DNA of 8,184 bases from Vulcanimicrobiota bacterium (GTDB taxonomy: Bacteria > Vulcanimicrobiota > Vulcanimicrobiia > Vulcanimicrobiales > Vulcanimicrobiaceae), in NCBI GenBank assembly GCA_014304965.1, contig JACRTZ010000078.1, positions 5,706-13,889 on the forward strand. Reading direction: 5' to 3'. This document shows, piece by piece, positions 1-5,430 of this stretch (positions are counted from its first letter, which is position 1; the number at the start of each line of letters is the position of its first letter). The position numbers were made by a program, and so were the translations under genes. The notes below the pieces were generated by a model that saw nothing but the letters and a program-made list of their open reading frames with translations, made no database searches and had not been told where the DNA came from.

Positions 1-562
1 GGCCCCACGTGTAGTCGGCCGTGATGTGGAACCAGCGGCCCGTGCCGTACTTGCTCAAGAGCGTTTGCGCCATCGAGCGCGCCGACATGTGCGCGTTGTT
101 GTAGCGGCGGAAGGTGTGTTTGTGGCAGCTCTCGTTCGTCGTTTCGTCGCCGTGCGTGAGCGTCGCCATGAAGATCGTTTTCTTCTCTTGGCACTTACCG
201 GAGACGGCGACGGCGGTACCCGTGCTCGAACCGCCGGTAATCATGATTGCGCCGTCGCGGTCGATCATGCGCGTCGCATTTTCGACGGCGGGGCCGGGCT
301 TGGTCTGGTCGTCGCCGATGACGTACCGGATCTTCATGCCCATAACGCCGCCCGCGGCGTTAATTTCGTTGACGGCCATCTTGTAGGCGCGAACTTGATC
401 GGCGCCCTGATCGGAATAGGGGCCGGTCAGCGGGACATCGAGTCCGATGACGACCTCTTTCATCGGCGCTGCGATGACGTTGATGGACGCAAAGGTCGCG
501 GCCGACGCTGCGACGCCGCCGCCGATGAACTGGGCGCGGCTCGGTTTCAATGAATGCTTCAC
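1..562 (-). CDS. ABC transporter substrate-binding protein, branched-chain amino acid/amide type (partial, C terminus outside window)
   Basis: The 187 visible residues are the N-terminal part of a periplasmic-binding-protein fold of the Leu/Ile/Val, urea or amide receptor class (Peripla_BP_6). After a leader (about residues 1-32) comes the typical first strand and ligand loop VVIGLDVPLTGPYSDQG, then a helix with AVNEINAAGGVMG (63-75), the strand IRYVIGDDQTKPG, the motif MITGGSSTGTAVAV (107-120), and C124 and C146, which in this class often form a disulfide. The leader has an SRxQFIGGG stretch before a small-residue hydrophobic segment. It resembles a Tat leader but has only one arginine, so Sec or Tat export is open. 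The GTG start at 562 is chosen because GAGGAG lies 5 bases upstream and the leader begins there. The ligand cannot be told from this part, and no permease or ATPase partner is visible. Family assignment is firm; substrate is unknown. Confidence 0.9.
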   Translation of the reverse strand, partial: MKHSLKPSRAQFIGGGVAASAATFASINVIAAPMKEVVIGLDVPLTGPYSDQGADQVRAYKMAVNEINAAGGVMGMKIRYVIGDDQTKPGPAVENATRMIDRDGAIMITGGSSTGTAVAVSGKCQEKKTIFMATLTHGDETTNESCHKHTFRRYNNAHMSARSMAQTLLSKYGTGRWFHITADYTWG

Positions 563-567
563 CGGAA

Positions 568-573
568 CTCCTC
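568..573 (-). promoter_or_regulatory. Ribosome binding site of the substrate-binding protein gene
   Basis: GAGGAG on the minus strand ends 5 bases before the GTG at 562. It is the only strong Shine-Dalgarno sequence noted in the window, and it decides the start of the gene, which otherwise lacks an ATG at a sensible place. Confidence 0.75.
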
Positions 574-703
574 GTTTTTGCGAAATCGCTGAACAGGGGA
601 TGAAACCGCAAACGGAAGTCCCGCGCGGTTGCCTGGCAAAAATCCGTTAGAGGGTCGGTTCGGTTTCCCTGCCGGAAAGGTCGCGGGCTCCTCATGAGAG
701 ATT
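574..703. other. Intergenic region upstream of the substrate-binding protein gene
   Basis: This is the 5' region of the leftward transporter gene. I see no convincing -35/-10 pair on the minus strand. The only structure is a perfect 11-base palindrome, TTGCCTGGCAA, at 629-639, followed by an A-run on the plus strand. It could be an operator half-site pair or chance. The A/T content is higher than in the neighbouring genes, as expected for a control region. Confidence 0.4.
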
Positions 704-888
704 ATGCGTATCTGCATGATGGAAGCCGCTCTGAATCGTGGTCTTGCGGCAGGCGCTCTCGCTCTGGCCTGCATCGTCGCGTGGTCTCGCCTGCGTTGGC
801 GACGTCTTCACTCGCCGCGCTGCGGCTCGATCCGACGCCGGCGGGCGGCTCGACCTTGACGATCCAGTTTCAAGCCGGCGCGCGCTGA
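704..888 (+). pseudogene. Possible frame-broken short exported ORF
   Basis: From ATG 704 one frame encodes a signal-peptide-like stretch, with LNRGLAAGALALACIVAW as its hydrophobic core, and then turns into an arginine-rich tail ending at a TGA at 857-859. From about position 780 a different frame (the one closing with TGA at 886-888) has the GC-rich third positions typical of this genome and ends with TPAGGSTLTIQFQAGAR, one base before the GTG of the next gene. A natural reading is one small secreted protein split by a frameshift, either real or a sequencing error. Equally, this may be non-coding sequence. No family is recognised. Confidence 0.2.
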
Positions 889-889
889 A

Positions 890-1357
890 GTGATCGCGCG
901 GTTCCCGGCGGGCGTCGTCGCGCCGGCGCTCGCGATGGCCGTTCTCGGCGCGTGCGCCTCGAAGGTGCCGCCGATTGCGAAGGCCGTCGCGACCGAAGCG
1001 CACTGCGGGGCGGGGCAACTGCGGCCGACCGCGGTTGCCAGCGTCATGACCTCGACCGACGATAAGATCTTGCCGGAACGGCCGACCGGGGAAGGTGCGC
1101 GCCGCGAAGTGCGCGGCGCGGGCGGCGCCATCCTACGCTGGAACGGTCAGCCACTCAAACTCGATCGGACTTCGGCCGCGCTCGGCGAGACGGACGGTTA
1201 CGCGCGAGTGCGCGAAGCGGCGGTGCCGTTCGTTCCCGAAGGCGCGACCACCCGAAAGATCTACTTACGCGTTCGGGATCACGGCTTCGACCGCTGGATT
1301 GCAATGACGGCATTCGACGTGCAAGACATCTGCGTCGAGGGCCGCCGCCAGCCGTAG
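890..1357 (+). CDS. Small predicted lipoprotein, unknown function
   Basis: A 155-residue protein. Residues 1-21 are a hydrophobic leader ending in a lipobox, L19-G20-A21-C22, so the mature protein is probably lipid-anchored at C22 and lies outside the cytoplasm. The mature part has two further cysteines, C39 and C148, near its two ends, which could pair in a disulfide. The C-terminal half (about 105-150) looks beta-rich, with KIYLRVRDHGFDRWIAMTAFDV. I recognise no family. The GTG start at 890 is the only start that gives a full leader: the frame is closed by a TGA at 857-859 and no other start codon lies between. No Shine-Dalgarno sequence is visible. The gene follows the possible broken ORF by one base and converges on the suf operon with a 14-bp gap. 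The third-position GC pattern and the intact leader support it being real. Confidence 0.7.
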   Translation: MIARFPAGVVAPALAMAVLGACASKVPPIAKAVATEAHCGAGQLRPTAVASVMTSTDDKILPERPTGEGARREVRGAGGAILRWNGQPLKLDRTSAALGETDGYARVREAAVPFVPEGATTRKIYLRVRDHGFDRWIAMTAFDVQDICVEGRRQP

Positions 1358-1371
1358 CCGGCGCCGACCGC

Positions 1372-1710
1372 TTAGTTCGGTTTGCCGCCGCCTGCGAGGC
1401 GGCGTAGATCGTTGCCGATCAGATGTTCGACGAGCAGCGCCACGAGCAGCGTGAAGATCTCGATCGGCGCGAAGTCCATCGGATTGGAAATAACCGGATA
1501 GAGCAGCACCGTCGCCGCGGCGACGAACGTGAGCCCGACCCCGAGTCCGACGAGTCCGGCGAAGAGTGCGGCCGGGGAATGCATCGCGGCGGCGAGGTCG
1601 CGTAAGAGCGCCGTCGGAGCGCGGGTGCCGACGTTCCATACGACGAGAGCGAGCGTGTCGAGCACGATCGCGCCGGCGAGCCGAAGGACGGTTTCGGCGA
1701 GGTCGCTCAA
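1372..1710 (-). CDS. Small three-helix membrane protein at the end of the suf operon, unknown function
   Basis: A 112-residue protein with three predicted membrane segments, about residues 11-27 (LAGAIVLDTLALVVWNV), 48-73 (glycine- and alanine-rich, ending LLYPVI) and 83-98 (IEIFTLLVALLVEHLI). A short basic tail, RRLAGGGKPN, suggests a cytoplasmic C terminus. The TTG start at 1710 shares the bases TTGA with the sufU stop codon, so translation is very likely coupled to sufU. A longer reading of the frame, to 1809, would run into sufU out of frame and gives an arginine-rich, non-membrane N terminus, so I reject it. No domain is recognised. Position makes it the last gene of the suf operon, and a membrane partner for cluster assembly or metal supply is conceivable but unproven. 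Confidence 0.75.
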   Translation of the reverse strand: MSDLAETVLRLAGAIVLDTLALVVWNVGTRAPTALLRDLAAAMHSPAALFAGLVGLGVGLTFVAAATVLLYPVISNPMDFAPIEIFTLLVALLVEHLIGNDLRRLAGGGKPN

Positions 1711-2123
1711 GGCCGCGAGGCGGTCGTTCCGGTGACGTCTTCGTCGGGCCAGCCCGCAATTTCGCCGAGCGCCGCGCTCTTGAGCACCTTGAGGCCCAGG
1801 GTCGCGCACTTCATGCGCGTTGGGCTGATGCCGATGCCGATGTTTTCCAAGACCTTCGAGATCGGCAGCCGCGCCACGTCCTCGAGTTTTTGGCCTTTGA
1901 TTTCTTCGGTCAGCATCGACGCGGAGGCCTGGGAAATCGCGCAGCCTTTGCCGGAAAAGCGCACGTCTTTGACGCGGCCGTCCTCGATCTCGAGTTCGAA
2001 TTTGATCTTGTCGCCGCAGAGCGGGTTGAGATCTTCGGCGCTGGCATCAACGCGCTCGAGGTGGCCGAAATTGCGCGGGTTGCGATAGTGGTCGAGGATG
2101 TATTCTTTGTAAAAATCTTCCAT
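1707..2123 (-). CDS. sufU: SufU/IscU-type iron-sulfur scaffold or sulfur-transfer protein
   Basis: A 138-residue U-type protein that should accept sulfur from SufS and pass it to the assembly machinery, or hold a nascent cluster. The ligand set is present: C36 and D38 in NPLCGDKI, C61 in GKGCAISQASASML, and C106 in RMKCATLGLKVL. The sequence around the second and third cysteines is SufU-like, with lysine at 105 where IscU has histidine. However, the spacing C61 to C106 is 45, close to IscU (43 in E. coli) and far from B. subtilis SufU (62), because the SufU-specific insertion of about 18-21 residues is missing. ATG at 2123 follows the sufS stop after 9 bases with no clear Shine-Dalgarno sequence; the stop overlaps the next gene. 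Family is certain; the choice between scaffold and Zn-dependent sulfur shuttle is not. Confidence 0.92.
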   Translation of the reverse strand: MEDFYKEYILDHYRNPRNFGHLERVDASAEDLNPLCGDKIKFELEIEDGRVKDVRFSGKGCAISQASASMLTEEIKGQKLEDVARLPISKVLENIGIGISPTRMKCATLGLKVLKSAALGEIAGWPDEDVTGTTASRP

Positions 2124-2132
2124 ACGCGGTGG

Positions 2133-3377
2133 TTAGGCGAGCTTGAAGATCTGCGCGGCTTTGTGCAGTGCCGAGATCAGTTGCTCGACGTCTTCTTCGG
2201 TGTTGTAGAGATAGAAGGACGCGCGCGCCGTCGCGGGCCAGCCCATCTTTTCCATCAGCGGCATCGTGCAATGGTGTCCGGCACGCACGGCAACACCTTC
2301 GACGTCGAGGAGCGAGGCGAGATCGTGCGCGTGAATGTCGCCAAAGTTGAACGAGATGATCCCGCCGCGCTCGGTGCCGGCCGGCGGGCCGTACACGGCG
2401 AGCCCGCGTGGTTCGAGTTCGCGTAAGCGCTCGAGCGCGTAGGCGGTGAGGCTGCGCTCGTGGTCGCGAATCCAGCCCATGCCGATCTCTTGCAGATAGT
2501 CAACGGCCGCACCGAGCGCGACCGCGTCGGCGATGTTCGACGTTCCCGCTTCGAACTTCCAGGGAATCTCGTTGAACGTCGTCTGCTCGTAGCCGACGCT
2601 TTTGATCATATCGCCGCCGGTCAGGAACGGCGGCATCGCTTCGAGCAGCGCGCGCTTTCCGTATAAGAAGCCGATGCCCGTCGGCCCGCACATCTTGTGG
2701 CCGCTGGCAGCGAGAAAATCCACGTCGAGGGCGCGGACGTCCACTTCCATGTGGGGGACGGACTGCGCGGCATCCACGAGCACGACCGCGCCGGCGGCGT
2801 GCGCACGCGGTACGATCTCTGCGAGCGGCAAAATCGTGCCGAGCGAATTCGAGACGTGCGAAACGGCGACGAGCTTGACGCCCTCAAGCTTGCGATCGAG
2901 ATCGTCGAGCCGGTGAATGCCGAATTCGTCCACCTCGATGAAACGCAGCTCGGCCCCGGTCTTCGCGGCGAGCAGCTGCCAGGGCACGAGGTTCGAGTGA
3001 TGCTCGAGCTGCGATGTGAGGATGGCGTCGCCGGGGCGCAGGTTCTGCATCCCCCAACTGAACGAGACGAGGTTGATGGCCTCGGTCGTGTTGCGCGTCC
3101 AAACGATCTCGGCGGGCTCGGCATTGATGAAGCCCGCGACTTTTTCGCGCGCGCCTTCGAAGGCGTTGGTGGCGCGTTCGGCGAGCTCGTACACGCCGCG
3201 ATGGATGTTGGCGTAATCGCGCTCGTAAAAGTTCACGAGCGCGTCGAGCACGGCGCGGGGCTTTTGCGAACTTGCCGCCGAGTCGAGGAAGGCCAGACGC
3301 TTACCGCGCGATGTCCGCCGGGCCAGGATGGGAAAGTCGTGCGCGATGCGTTCGGCGCGTTCGTCGACGGCGATCAT
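2133..3377 (-). CDS. sufS: SufS-type cysteine desulfurase
   Basis: A 414-residue, PLP-dependent class V aminotransferase-fold enzyme (group II cysteine desulfurase) that turns L-cysteine into alanine and a protein persulfide for cluster building. Visible landmarks: LDSAASSQKP (31-40); NTTEAINLV (96-104); LEHHSNLVPWQ (124-134) with the histidine that stacks on PLP; VDAAQS (201-206) with D202 and Q205; the Schiff-base lysine K228 in SGHKMCGPTG; RAGHHC (365-370) with the catalytic C370 on the short lobe typical of SufS; and MPLM just after it. Length matches the family (about 405-415). The ATG at 3377 overlaps the sufD stop in an ATGA, so translation is coupled. The open frame continues upstream to 3914, but that part is a shadow of sufD. 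All key residues are intact, so the enzyme should be active. Confidence 0.97.
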   Translation of the reverse strand: MIAVDERAERIAHDFPILARRTSRGKRLAFLDSAASSQKPRAVLDALVNFYERDYANIHRGVYELAERATNAFEGAREKVAGFINAEPAEIVWTRNTTEAINLVSFSWGMQNLRPGDAILTSQLEHHSNLVPWQLLAAKTGAELRFIEVDEFGIHRLDDLDRKLEGVKLVAVSHVSNSLGTILPLAEIVPRAHAAGAVVLVDAAQSVPHMEVDVRALDVDFLAASGHKMCGPTGIGFLYGKRALLEAMPPFLTGGDMIKSVGYEQTTFNEIPWKFEAGTSNIADAVALGAAVDYLQEIGMGWIRDHERSLTAYALERLRELEPRGLAVYGPPAGTERGGIISFNFGDIHAHDLASLLDVEGVAVRAGHHCTMPLMEKMGWPATARASFYLYNTEEDVEQLISALHKAAQIFKLA

Positions 3378-4627
3378 AGACTCGGCTCGAATTTCCCCGC
3401 CAGGGTCTCGCGCAATTCCGTGCGCAGCGCGTCGCCGGGGAAACGCGAAAGCGCCGGCTCGAAGAAACCGAGCGCGATCATCCGCTCGGCGTCCGTGCGC
3501 GTGATGCCGCGGCTCTGGGCGTAAAAGAGTTCGTCTTCGGAAATCGAGCCGACGGTCGCGCCGTGGAACGCCTTGACGTCGTTGGCGGCGATTTCCAGTG
3601 CCGGGATCGAGTCCACTCGTGCGTCTTCGGAGAGCAGCAGCGCGTCGTCGCGCAGCGAGGCGTCGGCGCCGTGGGCGTTTGCGAGAATCTTGATGTTGCC
3701 GAAATAGCGGCCCTGACCGCGCTCGATGCCGGCACTGCGCACGACGGTGCGAGACTGGGTAGCCTTGGCGGCGTGAATCGTTTCGCTCTCGACCTCGACG
3801 TGCTGATTGCCGCGCGTAAAAAAGAGCGCCGCGACTTCGGTTTGCGCGCCGGTGCCCGCTTCGAGAACGCGCAGGCGATGGACGGAATGTTCGGCGCCGA
3901 GTTCGGCGGCGCAAAAACTCAATTTTGCATCCTTGCCGAGCACCGCGCGGCGCGTAAAGAGCGCCCGGGAGCGGCCCGCGATGCGCTGATCCACGACGTA
4001 CGTTAGTTCGGCGCCGTCTTCGAGGACGAGTTCGGTCAGCCCGCAGATGAAACCGTCGTCGGCGTCTCCAAGCAACTGTTCGACGATGGTGACGCGAGCG
4101 CGCGCGCCGACGTGAACGAGCGTATACGGAAAGGTCGAGGGCCCGGCCACTTCATATCCGACGACGAGCGGCTCGTCGAGTGCGGCGCCGTCCGGTACGG
4201 CGACGAAAATGCCGCCGCAGTTGAACGCGAGCGCGAGCGAAGCGAATTTATCGTCGCGCGTGTCGAGCGCTTTGCCGAACGCGCGCTCGAACTCGGCGGG
4301 GCGCCGTTCGCGAGCGTGATGGAAATCTTCGATCGCGAGACCCGCGTGTTCCAGCACGAGCGGCGCTTCGCAGCCGAGATCGAAGCTCGTCGCCGAAAAA
4401 TCCACCTTCGCGAGGTCGTGCTTCCAGCTGCGGCCGGGTTTTGCAACGCTGCGCGCGGGCATCTCTTGAAAGCGGGCGAGCGCGTCGTAACGGTCTTGGG
4501 TTGAGATCGACCCTTCGCCGCGCGCCTTCATCAAAGCGTCGAGCGAGTCGCGCGTTAGGCCGCGGGCGATCGTTGGTGAAGCGGCGTCAGGCAACGGGGA
4601 CGCCGGCCTCGTCGCGAATCTTGTCAT
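3374..4627 (-). CDS. sufD: SufD, component of the SufBCD-type assembly complex
   Basis: A beta-helix protein of the SufB/SufD family that binds SufC. From the ATG at 4627 it has 417 residues. The C-terminal hallmark is VKAFHGATVGSISEDELFYAQ, followed by SRGITRTDAERMI. The histidine (codon 3563-3565, residue 355) corresponds to the conserved SufD histidine (H360 in E. coli) implicated in cluster or iron handling. HGATVG with no cysteine pair marks it as SufD, not SufB, which has a CH-x-A pattern there. The N-terminal start is uncertain. ATG 4627 overlaps sufC by 41 bases and has AAGG 2 bases upstream. TTG 4594 overlaps by only 8 bases and gives 406 residues beginning near the conserved GLTRDSLDAL helix, and is equally attractive. 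The stop overlaps the sufS start. SufD normally pairs with SufB, which is not encoded here. Confidence 0.93.
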   Translation of the reverse strand: MTRFATRPASPLPDAASPTIARGLTRDSLDALMKARGEGSISTQDRYDALARFQEMPARSVAKPGRSWKHDLAKVDFSATSFDLGCEAPLVLEHAGLAIEDFHHARERRPAEFERAFGKALDTRDDKFASLALAFNCGGIFVAVPDGAALDEPLVVGYEVAGPSTFPYTLVHVGARARVTIVEQLLGDADDGFICGLTELVLEDGAELTYVVDQRIAGRSRALFTRRAVLGKDAKLSFCAAELGAEHSVHRLRVLEAGTGAQTEVAALFFTRGNQHVEVESETIHAAKATQSRTVVRSAGIERGQGRYFGNIKILANAHGADASLRDDALLLSEDARVDSIPALEIAANDVKAFHGATVGSISEDELFYAQSRGITRTDAERMIALGFFEPALSRFPGDALRTELRETLAGKFEPSL

Positions 4628-5354
4628 AGCCTTCGCGCTCGATCGTGTCGGCAAGTTCCGGTCCGCCGGATTTCACGATGCGGCCGTCGAGCATGATGTG
4701 CACGTGCTCGGGCTCGATGTACTGCAGGATGCGCGGGTAGTGCGTGATGATCAAAAAGCCGGTCGCTTTGCCGCGATCGCTCGCGCGGAGCGCGTTCACC
4801 GTGGCGCCCACCGCCTTAAGCGCGTCGACGTCCAAGCCCGAGTCGGTTTCGTCGAGGATCGCATATTTCGGTGAGAGCATCGCGAGCTGCAGCATTTCCA
4901 AGCGCTTTTTCTCGCCGCCCGAAAAGCCGTCGTTCACGTAACGCGAGAGGAAGGCCGTGTCCATGTCGAGCGCGTCCACTTGCTCGAAAATCATCGCACG
5001 GAATTTGGAGGGCGTCAGATCGTCGGGATGCACCGATTGACGCGCGCTGCGAATGAAGTTCGCGACGGACACGCCCGGGATCGCGGCGGGATATTGAAAC
5101 GAAAGAAACAGGCCGAGCTTCGCGCGTTTCTCGGGGCTGAGCGCGAGCAGATCCTCACCGTCGAGGCTGGCGCTTCCGGAGAGCACTTCGTAGCGCGGAT
5201 GGCCGGTCAGCGAGAATGCTAGGGTGGATTTTCCGCTGCCGTTCGGGCCCATGAGCGCGTGGACGGAGCCAGGTTCGAGCGTCAGATCGATACCCTTGAG
5301 AATCTCTTTGCCCTCGACGCCCGCGCGGAGTTGTTCGATCTTCAGCACGAGCAT
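4587..5354 (-). CDS. sufC: SufC ATPase, first gene of the suf operon
   Basis: A 255-residue ABC-type ATPase that drives conformational change in the cytosolic Suf complex; it is soluble and has no transport role. Motifs: Walker A GPNGSGKST (36-44), Q-loop Q87, the SufC-type signature FSGGEKKRLEML (144-155), Walker B YAILDETDSGLD (164-175) with E169, and the switch histidine H205 in ITHYPRIL. Length is normal for SufC. ATG 5354 gives MLVLKIEQL, whereas GTG 5348 gives MLKIEQL, which matches how SufC proteins usually begin and fits a leaderless transcript; neither has a Shine-Dalgarno sequence. A longer open frame to 5384 would run through the promoter boxes and is unlikely. The 3' end overlaps sufD. 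As first gene it lies directly opposite sufR across a 76-bp gap. Confidence 0.96.
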   Translation of the reverse strand: MLVLKIEQLRAGVEGKEILKGIDLTLEPGSVHALMGPNGSGKSTLAFSLTGHPRYEVLSGSASLDGEDLLALSPEKRAKLGLFLSFQYPAAIPGVSVANFIRSARQSVHPDDLTPSKFRAMIFEQVDALDMDTAFLSRYVNDGFSGGEKKRLEMLQLAMLSPKYAILDETDSGLDVDALKAVGATVNALRASDRGKATGFLIITHYPRILQYIEPEHVHIMLDGRIVKSGGPELADTIEREGYDKIRDEAGVPVA

Positions 5355-5355
5355 T

Positions 5356-5384
5356 ATGGTACGGTCGAGGGTCGAGAAAGTCAA
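5356..5384 (-). promoter_or_regulatory. Candidate sufC operon promoter (leaderless type)
   Basis: On the minus strand TTGACT (5384-5379, five of six to the sigma-70 -35 box) is followed after 17 bases by TACCAT (5361-5356, four of six to the -10 box and of the TANNNT form). Initiation 6-8 bases later falls at about 5350-5348, that is, inside the annotated ATG and at the GTG of codon 3. The overlapping CATAAT (5358-5353) is a better -10 match but sits 20 bases from the -35 box. No other clear pair was seen closer to sufR, except a weak GATAGT at 5404-5399. Confidence 0.45.
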
Positions 5385-5398
5385 GGAAACTCTGGACT
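5379..5398. promoter_or_regulatory. Imperfect palindrome between the divergent -35 boxes; candidate SufR operator
   Basis: The arms AGTCAAGG and CTCTGGACT point inwards around a short AT-richer centre, with AGTC/GACT ends matching perfectly and about 6 of 10 positions symmetric. Each arm coincides with a proposed -35 box, so a dimer bound here would block both divergent promoters. The classical cyanobacterial SufR site, CAAC-N6-GTTG, is not present in the region. A tandem GGTCGAG repeat (5363-5369 and 5370-5376) lies next to it. Part of the symmetry may simply reflect two back-to-back -35 boxes. Confidence 0.25.
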
Positions 5399-5421
5399 AT
5401 CTTGGTTTTTCGTGGTAAAGT
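5393..5421 (+). promoter_or_regulatory. Candidate sufR-nifU promoter
   Basis: TGGACT (5393-5398, four of six to the -35 box), a 17-base spacer, then TAAAGT (5416-5421, four of six to the -10 box). A start about 7 bases later would lie at 5428-5431, at or within 3 bases of the sufR ATG. No Shine-Dalgarno sequence precedes that ATG, which agrees with a leaderless or nearly leaderless transcript. Confidence 0.4.
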
Positions 5422-5430
5422 CGCACCCAG

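Noticed and set aside
26..553. Plus-strand 175-codon frame at the left edge
   Set aside because: Antisense to the substrate-binding protein, whose fold motifs and ribosome binding site are clear.
1386..1404. Hairpin CGCCGCCT-GCG-AGGCGGCG as a terminator of the convergent pair
   Set aside because: It lies in the coding part of the membrane protein C terminus and is not followed by a T-run in either direction; 8-bp GC stems are common in this sequence.
1566..2426. Long plus-strand open frame of 286 codons
   Set aside because: It lies wholly opposite the membrane protein, sufU and sufS genes, which have clear families; the translated sequence is arginine-rich and resembles no family. It is a shadow frame of a GC-rich genome.
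2697..3524. Plus-strand open frame of 275 codons opposite sufS and sufD
   Set aside because: Antisense to sufS (intact motifs) and the end of sufD; no start signal or recognisable domain.
3378..3914. Extension of the sufS frame upstream to 3914, giving a 593-residue protein
   Set aside because: The added part is an out-of-frame reading of sufD with basic low-complexity sequence, and the ATG at 3377 gives the normal SufS length and an ATGA overlap.
5355..5430. Classical SufR box CAAC-N6-GTTG
   Set aside because: Neither half-site is present in the divergent control region, so any operator here must differ.
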